A stretch of DNA of 47,857 nucleotides from Afipia sp. 64-13 (GTDB lineage Bacteria; Pseudomonadota; Alphaproteobacteria; Rhizobiales; Xanthobacteraceae). The translations under genes and the position numbers were made by a program. Within the stretch, counting starts at the first letter, position 1; each line of letters opens with the position of its first letter. The DNA lies in contig MKUJ01000019.1 in the NCBI GenBank assembly GCA_001897755.1, forward strand, positions 3,437 through 51,293, written 5' to 3'. Shown here in pieces: positions 34,355 to 43,173 of this stretch. Below the pieces are notes generated by a model. The model ran no database searches. It was not told where the DNA came from and worked only from the letters and a program-made list of their open reading frames with translations.

Positions 34355-34612
34355 ATGGAGTCAAGCAACGGAAAACGTCGATTTACGCCACCCTGGCGGG
34401 TGGAAGAGGAAAATGCCGAAACCTTCGTCGTCACGGATGCCAATGGCACGAAGGTCGCGTGGGTCCATCATCGCGAGGCGTCGTCGCGTTACTATTTGGG
34501 CGCGCTTGGACTGAGCTGGGACGAGGCGCGCCGGATCGCCAACGCAAGAAGCTTATGGCGGCTGGTCTGCGACTGCTCCGGTTTCCGAGCCGGACGGCGT
34601 TCGAACGCGTAA
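34355..34612 (+). pseudogene. small rhizobial gene broken by the element-2 junction
   Basis: Begins normally for a common rhizobial family (RRFTPPWRVEEENAETFVVTDANGTKVAWVHHRE ... LSWDEARRIANA). At about 34543 the sequence stops matching that family, which should continue with an AxLPELL-like end, and instead runs in another frame through transposase DNA to a chance stop. The break coincides with the point where tnsB-like coding begins in frame 1. So this gene's 3' end was replaced by the truncated transposon. Confidence 0.65.
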
Positions 34613-35988
34613 TCGATAAGCTGGATCCGTTCCATGTTTATGCCGGACGTCATTCGCCCGAGGCGGCGCGCAAGAAGTTCTTCGTGACGAACCGCGGACT
34701 CTCCGTCACTCGGCCGCTCGAGCGGGTAGAACTCGATGAAAACCTGGTGCCGCTGCAAACGTTGCTAACGAATGCCAGGCTTTGGCGCCATCTGACTCCC
34801 AAGCAGCAATCGGAAGTCGAACGACGCCGTCTCTGGCTCTCCACGGCCATTGATACGGCGACCCGCTGCGTCCTGGCCGCCCTTCTCGTTGAAAATCCGT
34901 CTGCGGTGAGCGCCGTCGCCACCCTCGAAATGGCGGTTAACGATAAGACCGCCTATGCGGAGGCGGCGGGATGCGTGACGCCCTGGGACATGTTCGGCAT
35001 TAGCGAAACTTATGGTTCCGACGCTGGCGCTGGTTATAAGTCCAACCAATATCGGTCTGCTGTCAGTGACCTCGGCGCGGAGGCCTTGTTCCCGACGACG
35101 GGCGTGCCGCAGATGCGCGGACGCCAGGAACGTTTCTACCGCTCTTTGCATGATGGGCTTTTTGCCCAATTTCCTGGACGCACTTTCGAAAATCCGGTCG
35201 CCAAGGGCAACTATGAAGCCGAACTGAATGCGGTTATCGACCCGTCCGAGTTGGGTCGTATGATCGTGCGGTGGATTGTCGACGTCTATCACAACACGCC
35301 GCACTCGGGATTGGGAAACGAAACGCCTCGTAATGCGTGGTTGCGCCTGAGCAAGATCTTCCCGGTGATGCCGCCTCCGGATGCGGAAATCAACCGCCAC
35401 ATCTTCGGTCTGACCACGACGGTGCGTATCGGGAATCGCGGCGTCCGCTTTCCAGGGCACGACTACCAATCGTCCGAGCTACAGCGGATCCGGCGTGTCG
35501 TGCGCTCGAAGCCGGTGAACATTCGCGTAGATCGCAACAACATCGGCCACGTCTCGGTTCGCTCCGATACCGATACCAGCCCTGACACTGGCTGGATCAC
35601 GGTTCCTTGCGTGACCCCCGGCTACGACAACGTTTCCGTTGAACACTGGATCAGGACTGCGTCCGTTCTTCGCCAGCAAAATGCCGACATGGCGAAGCTT
35701 GCTGAGCCCGTAGTCCAGCAAGCCTTACGCGAAATCCAGGAGTTTTCTCAGGCTGCGACCCGTCGCGCCAATATCGCGTGGCCGGTCCTCTCGACGACGG
35801 ACTACGAGCGCGTGAACCGCGATCTTTTCCGCAACTTTGACTTCATTCGCGCCGACGGCGGCGCTCCTGCCGTCCTGGATACGCCTGCGGATGACATCGT
35901 CGCCAATGACGCCCCCTCGATCCGATCTCGGCCCGTCGACGCGACGCCCGAAGAGTCGGCCGACGACAACTGGTTTACGGAGGACTGA
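34555..35988 (+). pseudogene. TnsB-like transposase of element 2, N-terminus missing
   Basis: 477 codons from ATG 34555 retain the catalytic core: Asp61 (RVELDENLV), Asp156 (TYGSDAGAGY) and Glu192 (GRQERFYRSL), with 35 residues between the last two, plus the C-terminal barrel and an acidic tail (SADDNWFTED). Compared with element 1, where the first Asp is residue 278, about 215 N-terminal residues with the end-binding helices are gone. The frame upstream of 34555 is open by chance but encodes antisense of neighbouring genes. Without DNA-binding domains it should not transpose; if translated it might interfere with an intact relative. Confidence 0.8.
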
Positions 35989-35990
35989 AC

Positions 35991-36089
35991 ATGACCGACA
36001 TCAACACCCCTGATCCTAGCGATGAAACCCCTTCTCCCGCATGCGACGCATCCGTTCGCGGCAACGGGCCGAGGTCAGCGGCGCTATGA
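35991..36089 (+). CDS. 32-residue frame, probably the shifted N-terminus of TnsC-2
   Basis: MTDINTPDPSDETPSPACDASV ... follows a strong GGAGG (7 nt spacing) just after the tnsB stop, where tnsC should start. It ends at TGA 36087 overlapping an ATG of the TnsC frame. The TnsC frame opens only at 36026. A 1-nt indel between 36026 and 36041 would explain why the ribosome-binding site and the conserved RRIRSRQRAEV segment are in different frames. Confidence 0.45.
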   Translation: MTDINTPDPSDETPSPACDASVRGNGPRSAAL

Positions 36090-37090
36090 CTCCGCTTCTA
36101 TCGGCATACTTCGGAACGGAGCGCGACAAAACTCTGGATGAAGAACTCAGCCTCCTGATCGACGCCTTCCTTGAGGCCGATTCCGTCCAGGACAGTCGTC
36201 GCGTGGGTCGTCTTCATGAGGGCCGCGCGCTTACCGTGACCGGAGCTTCCGGCGCGGGAAAGTCCCGTGCGCTCGAGCGCCTTTTCATCAAGCGCGAGGA
36301 ATTTCTCGGTTACGGCAGCAAGGAGTCCGATTGTCCGCTCATCTCCGTGACCGCCCCCTCGCCTTGCACGCTCCGGCTTCTCGGTGAGAGTATCCTCAAG
36401 GCCATCGGATATCCGGTTACGCGCAAGCTCGACGAGAACGTCGCCTGGGATTTGGTTCACCAGAATCTGCCTTTGCGCGGAATCCGATTCATCCACATCG
36501 ACGAACTTCAACATGTCGCGCAATCTCGAAACAAGGTCGAGATCGGCAAGGTGCAAGACACGCTCAAAGCACTGATGCAGGACAAGGATTGGCCGGTCTG
36601 GCTCATTCTATCTGGGCTTCCGAGCGTAGCGACCTTTCTGGCCAAGGATCCCCAGGTCTGGCGACGCACCCGCCATGTTGTGTTCCGGGATCTTGAGATG
36701 CCCGGCGACGGACCGATGATCCGCAAGCTGGTTGAATTCTACGGGAAGGATAAGGGCGGCCGTACTGTAGAAATCACCGAGGACGCTGACTTTATCGGTC
36801 GTCTGCATCACGCTGCTTCTGGACGATTCGGCGTAATGGTCGAACTGATCCAGGATTCCGTCAGACAAGCTCTTCACCTCCGCGATACCTCGCTCCTGGT
36901 CGATCATTTCGTCGCGGTCTTCGCTGCTCGTACTGGATGCGTCCGCGAGGACAACGTGTTCGCTGTGCCGACCGATTGGGATCTTATCGACACGTCTTGC
37001 ATCTGGGATACCGACGCTCCTCTCCTGGAAAAGGAAAGTCAGTCCGGGAAGGCGAAAGCTAAGGGCAAGCAGAAGGGAGAACGCAAGTGA
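36041..37090 (+). CDS. tnsC: TnsC/TniB-like AAA+ ATPase of element 2
   Basis: 349 residues from ATG 36041 (or 334 from ATG 36086). Walker A TGASGAGKS and Walker B IRFIHIDELQHVAQ are intact, followed by the family's GLPSVATFLAKDPQVWRRTRHVVF and RFGVMVELIQDSVRQAL. Only distantly similar to the TnsC of element 1, so the two cores are separate lineages. Its own ribosome-binding site is weak, and the upstream 32-residue frame suggests an N-terminal frameshift. The stop overlaps tniQ by ATGA, as in element 1. Confidence 0.83.
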   Translation: MRRIRSRQRAEVSGAMTPLLSAYFGTERDKTLDEELSLLIDAFLEADSVQDSRRVGRLHEGRALTVTGASGAGKSRALERLFIKREEFLGYGSKESDCPLISVTAPSPCTLRLLGESILKAIGYPVTRKLDENVAWDLVHQNLPLRGIRFIHIDELQHVAQSRNKVEIGKVQDTLKALMQDKDWPVWLILSGLPSVATFLAKDPQVWRRTRHVVFRDLEMPGDGPMIRKLVEFYGKDKGGRTVEITEDADFIGRLHHAASGRFGVMVELIQDSVRQALHLRDTSLLVDHFVAVFAARTGCVREDNVFAVPTDWDLIDTSCIWDTDAPLLEKESQSGKAKAKGKQKGERK

Positions 37091-38937
37091 CGTCACTTCA
37101 TCCCAATATGGTCGTCGATCTCGGTGACGGTGAGTCGCCCATGAGCTTCTGCTCTCGCAGCGCATTATTGCTCGGGCGGACGGCGCGTGATTTCAGTCGA
37201 GATATCCGGCTTCGATTCCAGGATATCGTTGACGGGGATGTTCCTACGCTCGAAGCGCTAGCCTTGTGTTGCAGGGCCGACGCCGACGAACTCAAGGCAT
37301 TCTCTTTGGTGAAACTTGCCCAGCAACGACACTCTCTAAGAGGCCAATTGCTCACGAGGGACACGGTTGGCAGGAAGACCTTGAGAGTGTGCCCGCATTG
37401 CCTGCTTGAGGATATCGACACGCGTCAAGGCCTTGTTTCCGTACGTCCTTATGGCCGCACCACTTGGTTGATTACGCCAATTCGCACCTGTGCGAAGCAT
37501 GAGATCGCCCTCGTTGACGTTGTTCCGGATAATGGTTCGCGGCAAATTCACGATTTCGCACATCTCGTTAATCTATCCATTCCCAGCCTTGAGCGGCTTG
37601 CGGCTTCGTCGTCGCCGCTCCGCCCTTCCGGATTCGAGAAGCACCTTGCGAGGCGAATTGCTGGACACGTTGATCATGCACATTGGTTGCAGAGCTTGCC
37701 CTTTTATGCTGCTGCAAAGGTCTGTGAGGTGCTTGGCGCGATCGCAACTCTCGGTATTCGATATAGCAGCAAGATGCTGTCTAACATTGATTGGCATTCT
37801 ACAGGCGCGACGGGTTTTGAAATTGCCGCTTCCGGAGAGCCTGGCATCAGATCGCTACTCGTCAGACTCCAGGAGGCATTTCCATCGGGTCGTCACGACT
37901 GGGGCCCGCGATTTGTCTTTGGCCGTCTATACGAATGGCTCGCTCACGATTCTCCGGATGCCGCGTATCAGCCCTTAAGGGATATCATTCGCCGCCACGT
38001 CATCGAGACAATGCCCGTTGGCCCCGGAGACGATATCTTTGGACAAAATGTGGAAGTTCGCCGCCTGCATTCCGTCCGATCCGCCTCAGTCGAGACTGGC
38101 GCTCATGCGAAACGTCTTCGCAAACTGCTGACCAAGGCTGGCCACATCAAGGTCAATACCCCGGCTCTTACCGACGAACGGACGGTATTCGACGCTGAAA
38201 AGGCCCGTGGATTTTTGGAGAGAATTTCGGAAACGATGTCGCTCACTCAGGCCGGAAGATACATCAATGCTCCGCGAGTTCAGGCGAACCTTCTCTTTGA
38301 GGCGAGCTTCATTGAACCTTTCATCTTCGACGATACCCAACATGGCTTCGCCAAACGCGATCTTGACGCCTTTCTCCAACGGCTTTTGTCAGGTGCGAAC
38401 CATGCAGGACCGGCCGACCATTCGCTCGTTACGATTCCGGAGGCGGCAAAAAGGGCAAAATGTCCCACCATGACGCTGGTGGCGTTGATTATGGACAAGA
38501 AGCTTTCGAGAGTGCGCCGCCAAACGGGCGTCGCTGGATACCTTTCTATTCTGGTTGATCCGGAAGAAGTGAAACCGCTGGTAAAAGGTCCGGAAGTCCG
38601 CGGGCTCCGACTCCGTGACGTCGAACAACAGCTTCATACTTCAGGTACGGTAGTAAAGGCGCTAATTTCGGATGGGCATCTCGCGACGGACGAGATCGTC
38701 AATCCCGTAAATCGCTGTCCTCAACGAGTGGTGCAAGAGAAGACGCTCGCCGAATTCGTGGAAAAGTTTGCATCTCTGCATACACTGGCGAGACAACATG
38801 GGACCCGCGAAAAGAACCTTCGAGTAAGGTTCGACAGCCTAAACCTCGACCCGGCATTCGTTCTGCAAGAACTCGACATGCCATTCTACGATCGCGAAGT
38901 TGTCGCAAAACGATTTGGCGTCCCGGATAGCCCTTGA
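37087..38937 (+). CDS. tniQ: TniQ/TnsD-like target selector of element 2
   Basis: 616 residues. The N-terminus HPNMVVDLGDGESPMSFCSRSALLLG is followed by a zinc-ribbon part RVCPHCLLEDI ... TPIRTCAKHEIALVDVV in which the second CxxC seems absent. A long C-terminal half carries HTH-like stretches (MSLTQAGRYINAPRVQANLLFEASF, VTIPEAAKRAKCPTMTLVALI, LRLRDVEQQLHTSGTVVKALI, HTLARQHGTREKNLRVRF). This is the TnsD-like form expected to recognise a fixed chromosomal site. The gene looks intact although the element has lost its left part. An intrinsic terminator follows 26 bp later. Confidence 0.82.
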   Translation: MTSLHPNMVVDLGDGESPMSFCSRSALLLGRTARDFSRDIRLRFQDIVDGDVPTLEALALCCRADADELKAFSLVKLAQQRHSLRGQLLTRDTVGRKTLRVCPHCLLEDIDTRQGLVSVRPYGRTTWLITPIRTCAKHEIALVDVVPDNGSRQIHDFAHLVNLSIPSLERLAASSSPLRPSGFEKHLARRIAGHVDHAHWLQSLPFYAAAKVCEVLGAIATLGIRYSSKMLSNIDWHSTGATGFEIAASGEPGIRSLLVRLQEAFPSGRHDWGPRFVFGRLYEWLAHDSPDAAYQPLRDIIRRHVIETMPVGPGDDIFGQNVEVRRLHSVRSASVETGAHAKRLRKLLTKAGHIKVNTPALTDERTVFDAEKARGFLERISETMSLTQAGRYINAPRVQANLLFEASFIEPFIFDDTQHGFAKRDLDAFLQRLLSGANHAGPADHSLVTIPEAAKRAKCPTMTLVALIMDKKLSRVRRQTGVAGYLSILVDPEEVKPLVKGPEVRGLRLRDVEQQLHTSGTVVKALISDGHLATDEIVNPVNRCPQRVVQEKTLAEFVEKFASLHTLARQHGTREKNLRVRFDSLNLDPAFVLQELDMPFYDREVVAKRFGVPDSP

Positions 38938-38963
38938 CCCAAACGATCGTCGATCTTTCGAAG

Positions 38964-38992
38964 AAAAGCCCTCGGCCCTCCGAGGGCTTTTT
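38964..38992 (+). terminator. intrinsic terminator after tniQ-2
   Basis: AAAAGCCCTCGG, CCCT loop, CCGAGGGCTTTTT: a 12-bp perfect stem with a T run. It closes the element-2 operon just before the terminal repeat array, the same arrangement as in element 1. Confidence 0.85.
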
Positions 38993-39145
38993 CATTGTTT
39001 GCCGCACCTGCGGCAAACAATGGGGTCCCAAACTGCGGCGTTTCAATGGGTGCAATCGATCAGGCGTGCGGCAAACCTTGATTTTTTCATACGGAAAATC
39101 AATCGTTTAACGGCGCCACTGCGGCATCCTTTGAGTGCGCCCACA
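38993..39145 (-). repeat. element-2 transposon end with TGCGGC-type TnsB sites
   Basis: TGCGGC(A/G) motifs start at 39009, 39034, 39067 and 39120, plus one inverted copy (38999-39006) that makes a 30-bp palindrome with the first. Read inward on the minus strand the end is TGTGGGCGCACTC, starting at 39145, very like classic Tn7 termini (TGTGGGCGG). Site spacings (25, 33, 53 bp) resemble those of element 1 (32, 22, 55 bp), but the motif itself is different. Confidence 0.72.
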
Positions 39146-39147
39146 CG

Positions 39148-39177
39148 AAAGAGCCGCTCACACGAGCGGCTCTTTTT
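39148..39177. terminator. chromosomal terminator next to the element-2 end
   Basis: AAAGAGCCGCTC, ACAC loop, GAGCGGCTCTTT followed by TT: a perfect 12-bp stem 3 bp outside the element end. It probably ends the minus-strand gene at 39204-40211, so the transposon entered a gene's terminator region. Confidence 0.8.
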
Positions 39178-39203
39178 ATGTCTGGGCTATTGTCACCCGG
39201 CGG

Positions 39204-40211
39204 CTACTTCCCCTTCTTCGCCCAGAAAGCCGGAACACCGAGTGTCTTGATCGGATCTTCGTCAGGCTTCAGCCCCATCAGCTTGATCAGCTCCGGCTTG
39301 ATGACATTCCATTTCTCCAGAGCCATGGCACGGCCCTCGTCTGTCTTGGCTTCGTCATAAAGCCGGCTGAACACGTAATAGACGACCTGCCCCTCTTCCT
39401 TGGTATTGGTCGCGCCCCAGCGCTTGGTGGCGATGTTGCGCCACTTGCTTCCGTCTGGCGTCACCGATTCCGGCACGAACTGCGAGATCAGGTCGGCATC
39501 GTGCGCAAAATTGTCGATGTCGTTTTCCGGCACCGGAAACACCACCTTCCAGGCGCCTTCGCGGCCGGCTGCCGCGTCGATGGAATCGCGGAAGTACCAG
39601 TAGCCTGTCGAGTGCGCCACAATGGCGGTCTGCACGACGCGGATCTCGTCCTTTGAGAATCCGCCTGCCTTGGTCAGGATATCGCCGGCCATCACCGCGC
39701 CGGTTAGATGGTGGATCAGCGCCAGATTGGTGGCGACGGGCTTCAGCTTGAGAATCTCCGGGTCCGAAAAGAATTCCGGAGACTTCTTGAACCTGCCCGC
39801 CTGTTTCAGATCCGCGACAAGCTCGGTCACACGCCTGAAGGTGTCCGGATCGCTGAGCACCAGCTTCTTATTGTCCTTGGAAATGTTGTGCAGGATATCG
39901 GTGACCGGGCCGAGCTTGCGCAGCTCGGCTGAGCCTTTCCGATCGACCGCCATCTTGTAGGCGATCGCGGCGCAGACGCGGTTGTGCAGGATGTCCTGAT
40001 CCTGATCGGACGGCTTCGACAGCATCTCCTTGCTGTTGGCGGTCATCGTGTCCATGAGACCCTGGATCGCGGGAAATTCCTTGCTGTAGGCTTTTTCCCA
40101 CGCCACATAGCGCTCCGGCAGATCATAGGCATCCTGGCTTGCGGCAAAGGCGGCTCCCGAAAGAGCCACGCCGCACACCAGCCCCAGAACAAGATTCGAT
40201 ATTTTCCTCAC
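39204..40211 (-). CDS. exported hypothetical protein, His-rich helical
   Basis: 335 residues with a signal peptide (MRKISNLVLGLVCGVALSGAAFA) and an all-helical body. Repeated His-containing helices (ILHNRVCAAIAYKMAVD, NLALIHHLTGAVMAGDI, IVAHSTGYWYFRDSID) recall metal-dependent helical hydrolase folds, but no known motif is complete. It is followed by a terminator and then the element-2 end. Native chromosomal gene by its codon use. No name can be given. Confidence 0.8.
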   Translation of the reverse strand: MRKISNLVLGLVCGVALSGAAFAASQDAYDLPERYVAWEKAYSKEFPAIQGLMDTMTANSKEMLSKPSDQDQDILHNRVCAAIAYKMAVDRKGSAELRKLGPVTDILHNISKDNKKLVLSDPDTFRRVTELVADLKQAGRFKKSPEFFSDPEILKLKPVATNLALIHHLTGAVMAGDILTKAGGFSKDEIRVVQTAIVAHSTGYWYFRDSIDAAAGREGAWKVVFPVPENDIDNFAHDADLISQFVPESVTPDGSKWRNIATKRWGATNTKEEGQVVYYVFSRLYDEAKTDEGRAMALEKWNVIKPELIKLMGLKPDEDPIKTLGVPAFWAKKGK

Positions 40212-40374
40212 ACGCCTCTCCTTCCAGCGATCTCGACGGTTGAGAACAGGGACGCGAACGAAGCCTTGTGTCTCTCACCCCTGCTCACACGCTAGCCAGT
40301 TCATGTCGCGGTCCCAAAACAAAAGCCCCGCCTTGCGGCGAGGCTATGTGTCGCGGTCTCCAAAACCCCGCGTC

Positions 40375-40599
40375 TCAGTCGCCCATGCACTTCTTGACGA
40401 AGGAGTTCTTGGCTGCGCCCGAAAGCGCCTTGCCGTCGGCGCTCTTGGCGTTGTCTTCGCAGCATTTCTTCATGAAGCTGCTCTTGGCGGCGCCGGCGAG
40501 CGGCTTGCCGTCGGCGCTGACGGCCTTGCAGGAAACCTCCGCGAAGGCGGGCGCGGCAGCGAACAGGCTCAACACAACCACAAGGGAAAGACGTTTCAT
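40375..40599 (-). CDS. PsiF-repeat exported protein
   Basis: 74 residues with a signal peptide (cleavage after APAFA) and two copies of SADGKxLxGAAKxSFxKKC, the PsiF repeat first known from a phosphate-starvation-inducible E. coli protein. The paired Cys residues suggest a disulfide in the periplasm. Role unknown; such genes are widespread in Bradyrhizobium relatives. A single gene, 163 bp upstream of the next minus-strand gene. Confidence 0.88.
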   Translation of the reverse strand: MKRLSLVVVLSLFAAAPAFAEVSCKAVSADGKPLAGAAKSSFMKKCCEDNAKSADGKALSGAAKNSFVKKCMGD

Positions 40600-40836
40600 A
40601 TGGGATGCTCCCGTTAAAGAAAGCGCTCAGCCTACCTGAACCAATCGCGCTGACAACGCCCCGCTTAGCGGATTGTTCGCCTCGTCCCGTCATTCGGAAA
40701 GGTCGCTCTGTTCATCACGCGCCCATCCCGACGTCTCGCGGGCCCATCCAGCCGGCCGGTGAGGCCGCCCTGCCCCGCTTTCCGCCCCGCACGACCTTGG
40801 CTAGTATCCATGCCTGATTACCCGCCGGGTTCCCAC

Positions 40837-41514
40837 ATGCCGCTGATCCTTCATCTTCATCCCCTCTCCTCCTACTGCCACAAGGTGCTGATGGCGCTGT
40901 ATGAGAACGGCACGCCGTTCGAGCCGCGCATGGTCAATCTCGGCGATCCGGACGCGCGCGCGGCTTATCTGAAGCTGTCGCCGTTCGGCAAAATTCCGGT
41001 GCTGCAAGACGAGAGCCGCGACGCAACGGTCATTGAGACCTCGACAATCCTGGATTACCTCCAGCAATATTATCCGGGGCCGGTGACGCTGATCCCGCAC
41101 GATCCGGATACCGCACGCGAGGTGCGGCTGTGGGACCGCATTTTCGATCTCTACATCCACCAGCCGATGCAGCGTGTCGTCGCCGATACACTACGGCCCG
41201 AGGGCAAGCGCGACGCGCAGACTGTGGAGGAAGCGCGCGCTACCCTGCGCACGGCATTCGATCTGGTCGAGAAGCGGCTTGGCGAGATGCCGCATCCCGG
41301 CGGCGCGACGTTCAGCATCGCCGATTGCGCGGCCGCGTCCCCGCTATTCTACGCGCAGGCGATCGAGCCCTTCGCCACCACGCATCCGCGACTGGCGCGC
41401 TATTTCGAGGCGCTGCTGCAGCGCCCGTCCTATGCGCGCGTGCTGGTCGAGGCGAAGCCCTTCATGAAATACTTTCCGCTGGCCGACAGGCTGCCCGCGC
41501 GTTTCACCGCGTAA
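40837..41514 (+). CDS. glutathione S-transferase family protein
   Basis: 225 residues from ATG 40837 (another in-frame ATG at 40810). The thioredoxin-like N-domain begins LILHLHPLSSYCHKVLMALYENG with the usual Ser/Cys position, followed by FGKIPVLQDE and the glutathione-contact IETSTILDYL. The helical C-domain contains FSIADCAAASPLFYAQ, the conserved N-capping motif of GSTs. Cytosolic detoxification or related thiol transfer; substrate unknown. Confidence 0.9.
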   Translation: MPLILHLHPLSSYCHKVLMALYENGTPFEPRMVNLGDPDARAAYLKLSPFGKIPVLQDESRDATVIETSTILDYLQQYYPGPVTLIPHDPDTAREVRLWDRIFDLYIHQPMQRVVADTLRPEGKRDAQTVEEARATLRTAFDLVEKRLGEMPHPGGATFSIADCAAASPLFYAQAIEPFATTHPRLARYFEALLQRPSYARVLVEAKPFMKYFPLADRLPARFTA

Positions 41515-41530
41515 TCGCACGATCATCGCA

Positions 41531-41680
41531 TCAGTGTCGTTTGAAATACTGCACGTCGCGCTCGTGTTTCTCTGCCGCGGCGCGCGACTTGAACGTGCCG
41601 AGATTGCGCCGCTTGCCGGTTTTCGGATTCACCTTGCGGGAATAGAGCCGGTACTCGCCGGAGCGTAATTTGCGGATCAT
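41531..41680 (-). CDS. 49-residue conserved basic protein
   Basis: Short and strongly basic (MIRKLRSGEYRLYSRKVNPKTG ... AAAEKHERDVQYFKRH). This exact type of 49-residue protein recurs in many proteobacteria and is usually annotated as hypothetical. The large open frame that continues upstream on this strand is an artefact of GC-rich DNA antisense to the DUF2778 gene. May bind nucleic acid judging by charge, unproven. Confidence 0.8.
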   Translation of the reverse strand: MIRKLRSGEYRLYSRKVNPKTGKRRNLGTFKSRAAAEKHERDVQYFKRH

Positions 41681-41935
41681 GGGCAGCCTCCTGGCGTCCC
41701 CCGCAAAATCAATCGCTGCCATCGTTTTGCCGTTCCCGCGGGTCACAAGATTGCGACTTCGGGAGCGGGGCGGCGTTTGGGACGCCGCCACATCTTCATT
41801 TGGGGAACTCCATTTGAGGCAATATTGTGCCCAGCACAGCCGTGCGAGCTGTTTTGCGCCGTGCGCGCGCATGCTTAATCGGCATTTAACTAAAAGTCGC
41901 GTTAATGACGCTCCGCAAGCCTGCGCCGCGTCGCG

Positions 41936-43096
41936 ATGGAACTCGCTGCCCTTCCGCTTCGCTCCGACAGATTTGCGCTCGACCGTGCCACTGACATGCG
42001 GGGCCTCCGCATGACGAAGGCATTCCGTGGAATTTGTCTGGGCGTGCGACGCATGACGGCCTGCAATTACGTCTTTTCCGATGCTCCGGCAGTCGTCGCC
42101 CGGCGGTCCCCGCGGGGGATGCGCCCACAGATTCTGATCGGCAATGTCGCGCTCGGCTTTATTGCCCTGGCTTGCGGCTGGACTCTCTACACCAATCTCG
42201 CCGGATCCGGCGTCGAGCCCGCTTTTGCAAGCGCGCCCGCGCAGGAGATGACGCGCAGCGAAGCGGTCGCGCTGCTCGATCCGACCGCGTTCCGCGGCTA
42301 TCCGGCCGAGGTCTTCGCCCAGCCCGTGCTCGCCAAGGCCGACCGCCTGCCGGTCGCAACACCCGCGCCGCACGAGCAGGTCGCCGCGCTCGAGCCGCAG
42401 GCAGACGTACAGACACCCCAGCCGCAGGCGCAGCCGGAAGAATCTCCGGCGCCCGCACGTGTCGCCGTCAATGTGCCGTTGCCGACGCCGCGCCCCGCCG
42501 ACATTCCCAAGATGGAGCAGGTCCAGGGCCCCTCGCGCAGCGTGGTGTCGCAGGCCAACAAGACGGCCGTGCTCGCCGCGATCTCGACCGAGAAACCCAA
42601 TATCTTCGAGAAGCTGTTCGGCAAGCCCGAGCGCGGTCCGGTGCTGGCCTATGCCGCGCCTGATGGCGGCATCGGCAGTGACGGACAGAGCCTGACCTCC
42701 GGCGGTGTCTACGACAAGCAGACCGCCGTCTATGATATCTCGGCACGCACGGTCTATCTGCCGAACGGCACCAAGCTCGAGGCGCATTCGGGTCTCGGCG
42801 GCCGGATGGATGACCCGCGTTTCGTCCACGAGCGGATGCGCGGCGCAACCCCGCCGCATATCTACGATCTCAGCATGCGCGAAAGTCTTTTCCACGGCGT
42901 CGAGGCGATCCGCCTCACCCCGATCGGCGGCGAAGGCAAGATATTCGGCCGCACCGGCCTGCTCGCGCACACCTACATGCTCGGACCGCGCGGCGACTCC
43001 AACGGCTGCGTCTCGTTCAAAGATTACCAGGCCTTCCTGCGCGCCTATAAAAACAACGAGATTAAGCGTCTGGTCGTGGTCGCGCGTCTGACCTGA
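41936..43096 (+). CDS. DUF2778 (Tlde1-like) protein with one membrane helix
   Basis: Up to 386 residues. Several in-frame ATGs exist (41936, 41996, 42011, 42053) and the true start is uncertain; 42053 still keeps all recognisable parts. One TM segment (IGNVALGFIALACGWTLYTNLAG) precedes a long Pro/Ala-rich linker and a C-terminal DUF2778 domain of about 140 residues ending GRTGLLAHTYMLGPRGDSNGCVSFKDY. DUF2778/Tlde1 domains resemble L,D-transpeptidases, with Cys in GCVSF and an upstream His, and act on peptidoglycan. Likely an inner-membrane-anchored cell-wall enzyme. Confidence 0.85.
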   Translation: MELAALPLRSDRFALDRATDMRGLRMTKAFRGICLGVRRMTACNYVFSDAPAVVARRSPRGMRPQILIGNVALGFIALACGWTLYTNLAGSGVEPAFASAPAQEMTRSEAVALLDPTAFRGYPAEVFAQPVLAKADRLPVATPAPHEQVAALEPQADVQTPQPQAQPEESPAPARVAVNVPLPTPRPADIPKMEQVQGPSRSVVSQANKTAVLAAISTEKPNIFEKLFGKPERGPVLAYAAPDGGIGSDGQSLTSGGVYDKQTAVYDISARTVYLPNGTKLEAHSGLGGRMDDPRFVHERMRGATPPHIYDLSMRESLFHGVEAIRLTPIGGEGKIFGRTGLLAHTYMLGPRGDSNGCVSFKDYQAFLRAYKNNEIKRLVVVARLT

Positions 43097-43173
43097 CCGC
43101 GCGGCCCCTACTCCCTCTCACGCCTCTTTCGCGCTATAAGCACCCGTCGCTTCGCCGCCACGGGAATCTTCGC

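Larger units (their letters stand above)
34546..39145 (+). mobile_element. Tn7-like element 2, left-truncated remnant
   Basis: Contains the 3' two-thirds of tnsB, then tnsC, tniQ, a terminator and one end. The other end, any tnsA and the tnsB 5' part are missing; the left junction lies inside a small rhizobial gene. Different TnsB-site sequence and distant protein similarity show it is not a copy of element 1. Probably immobile now. Confidence 0.75.

Noticed and set aside
34129-34554. 5' extension of the element-2 transposase frame
   Set aside because: It encodes antisense of the 67-residue gene and out-of-frame sequence of the broken small gene; transposase similarity starts only near 34555.
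41531-42970. 479-codon minus-strand frame over the DUF2778 gene
   Set aside because: Only its last 49 codons match a real small protein with its own start; the rest is an antisense shadow in GC-rich DNA.
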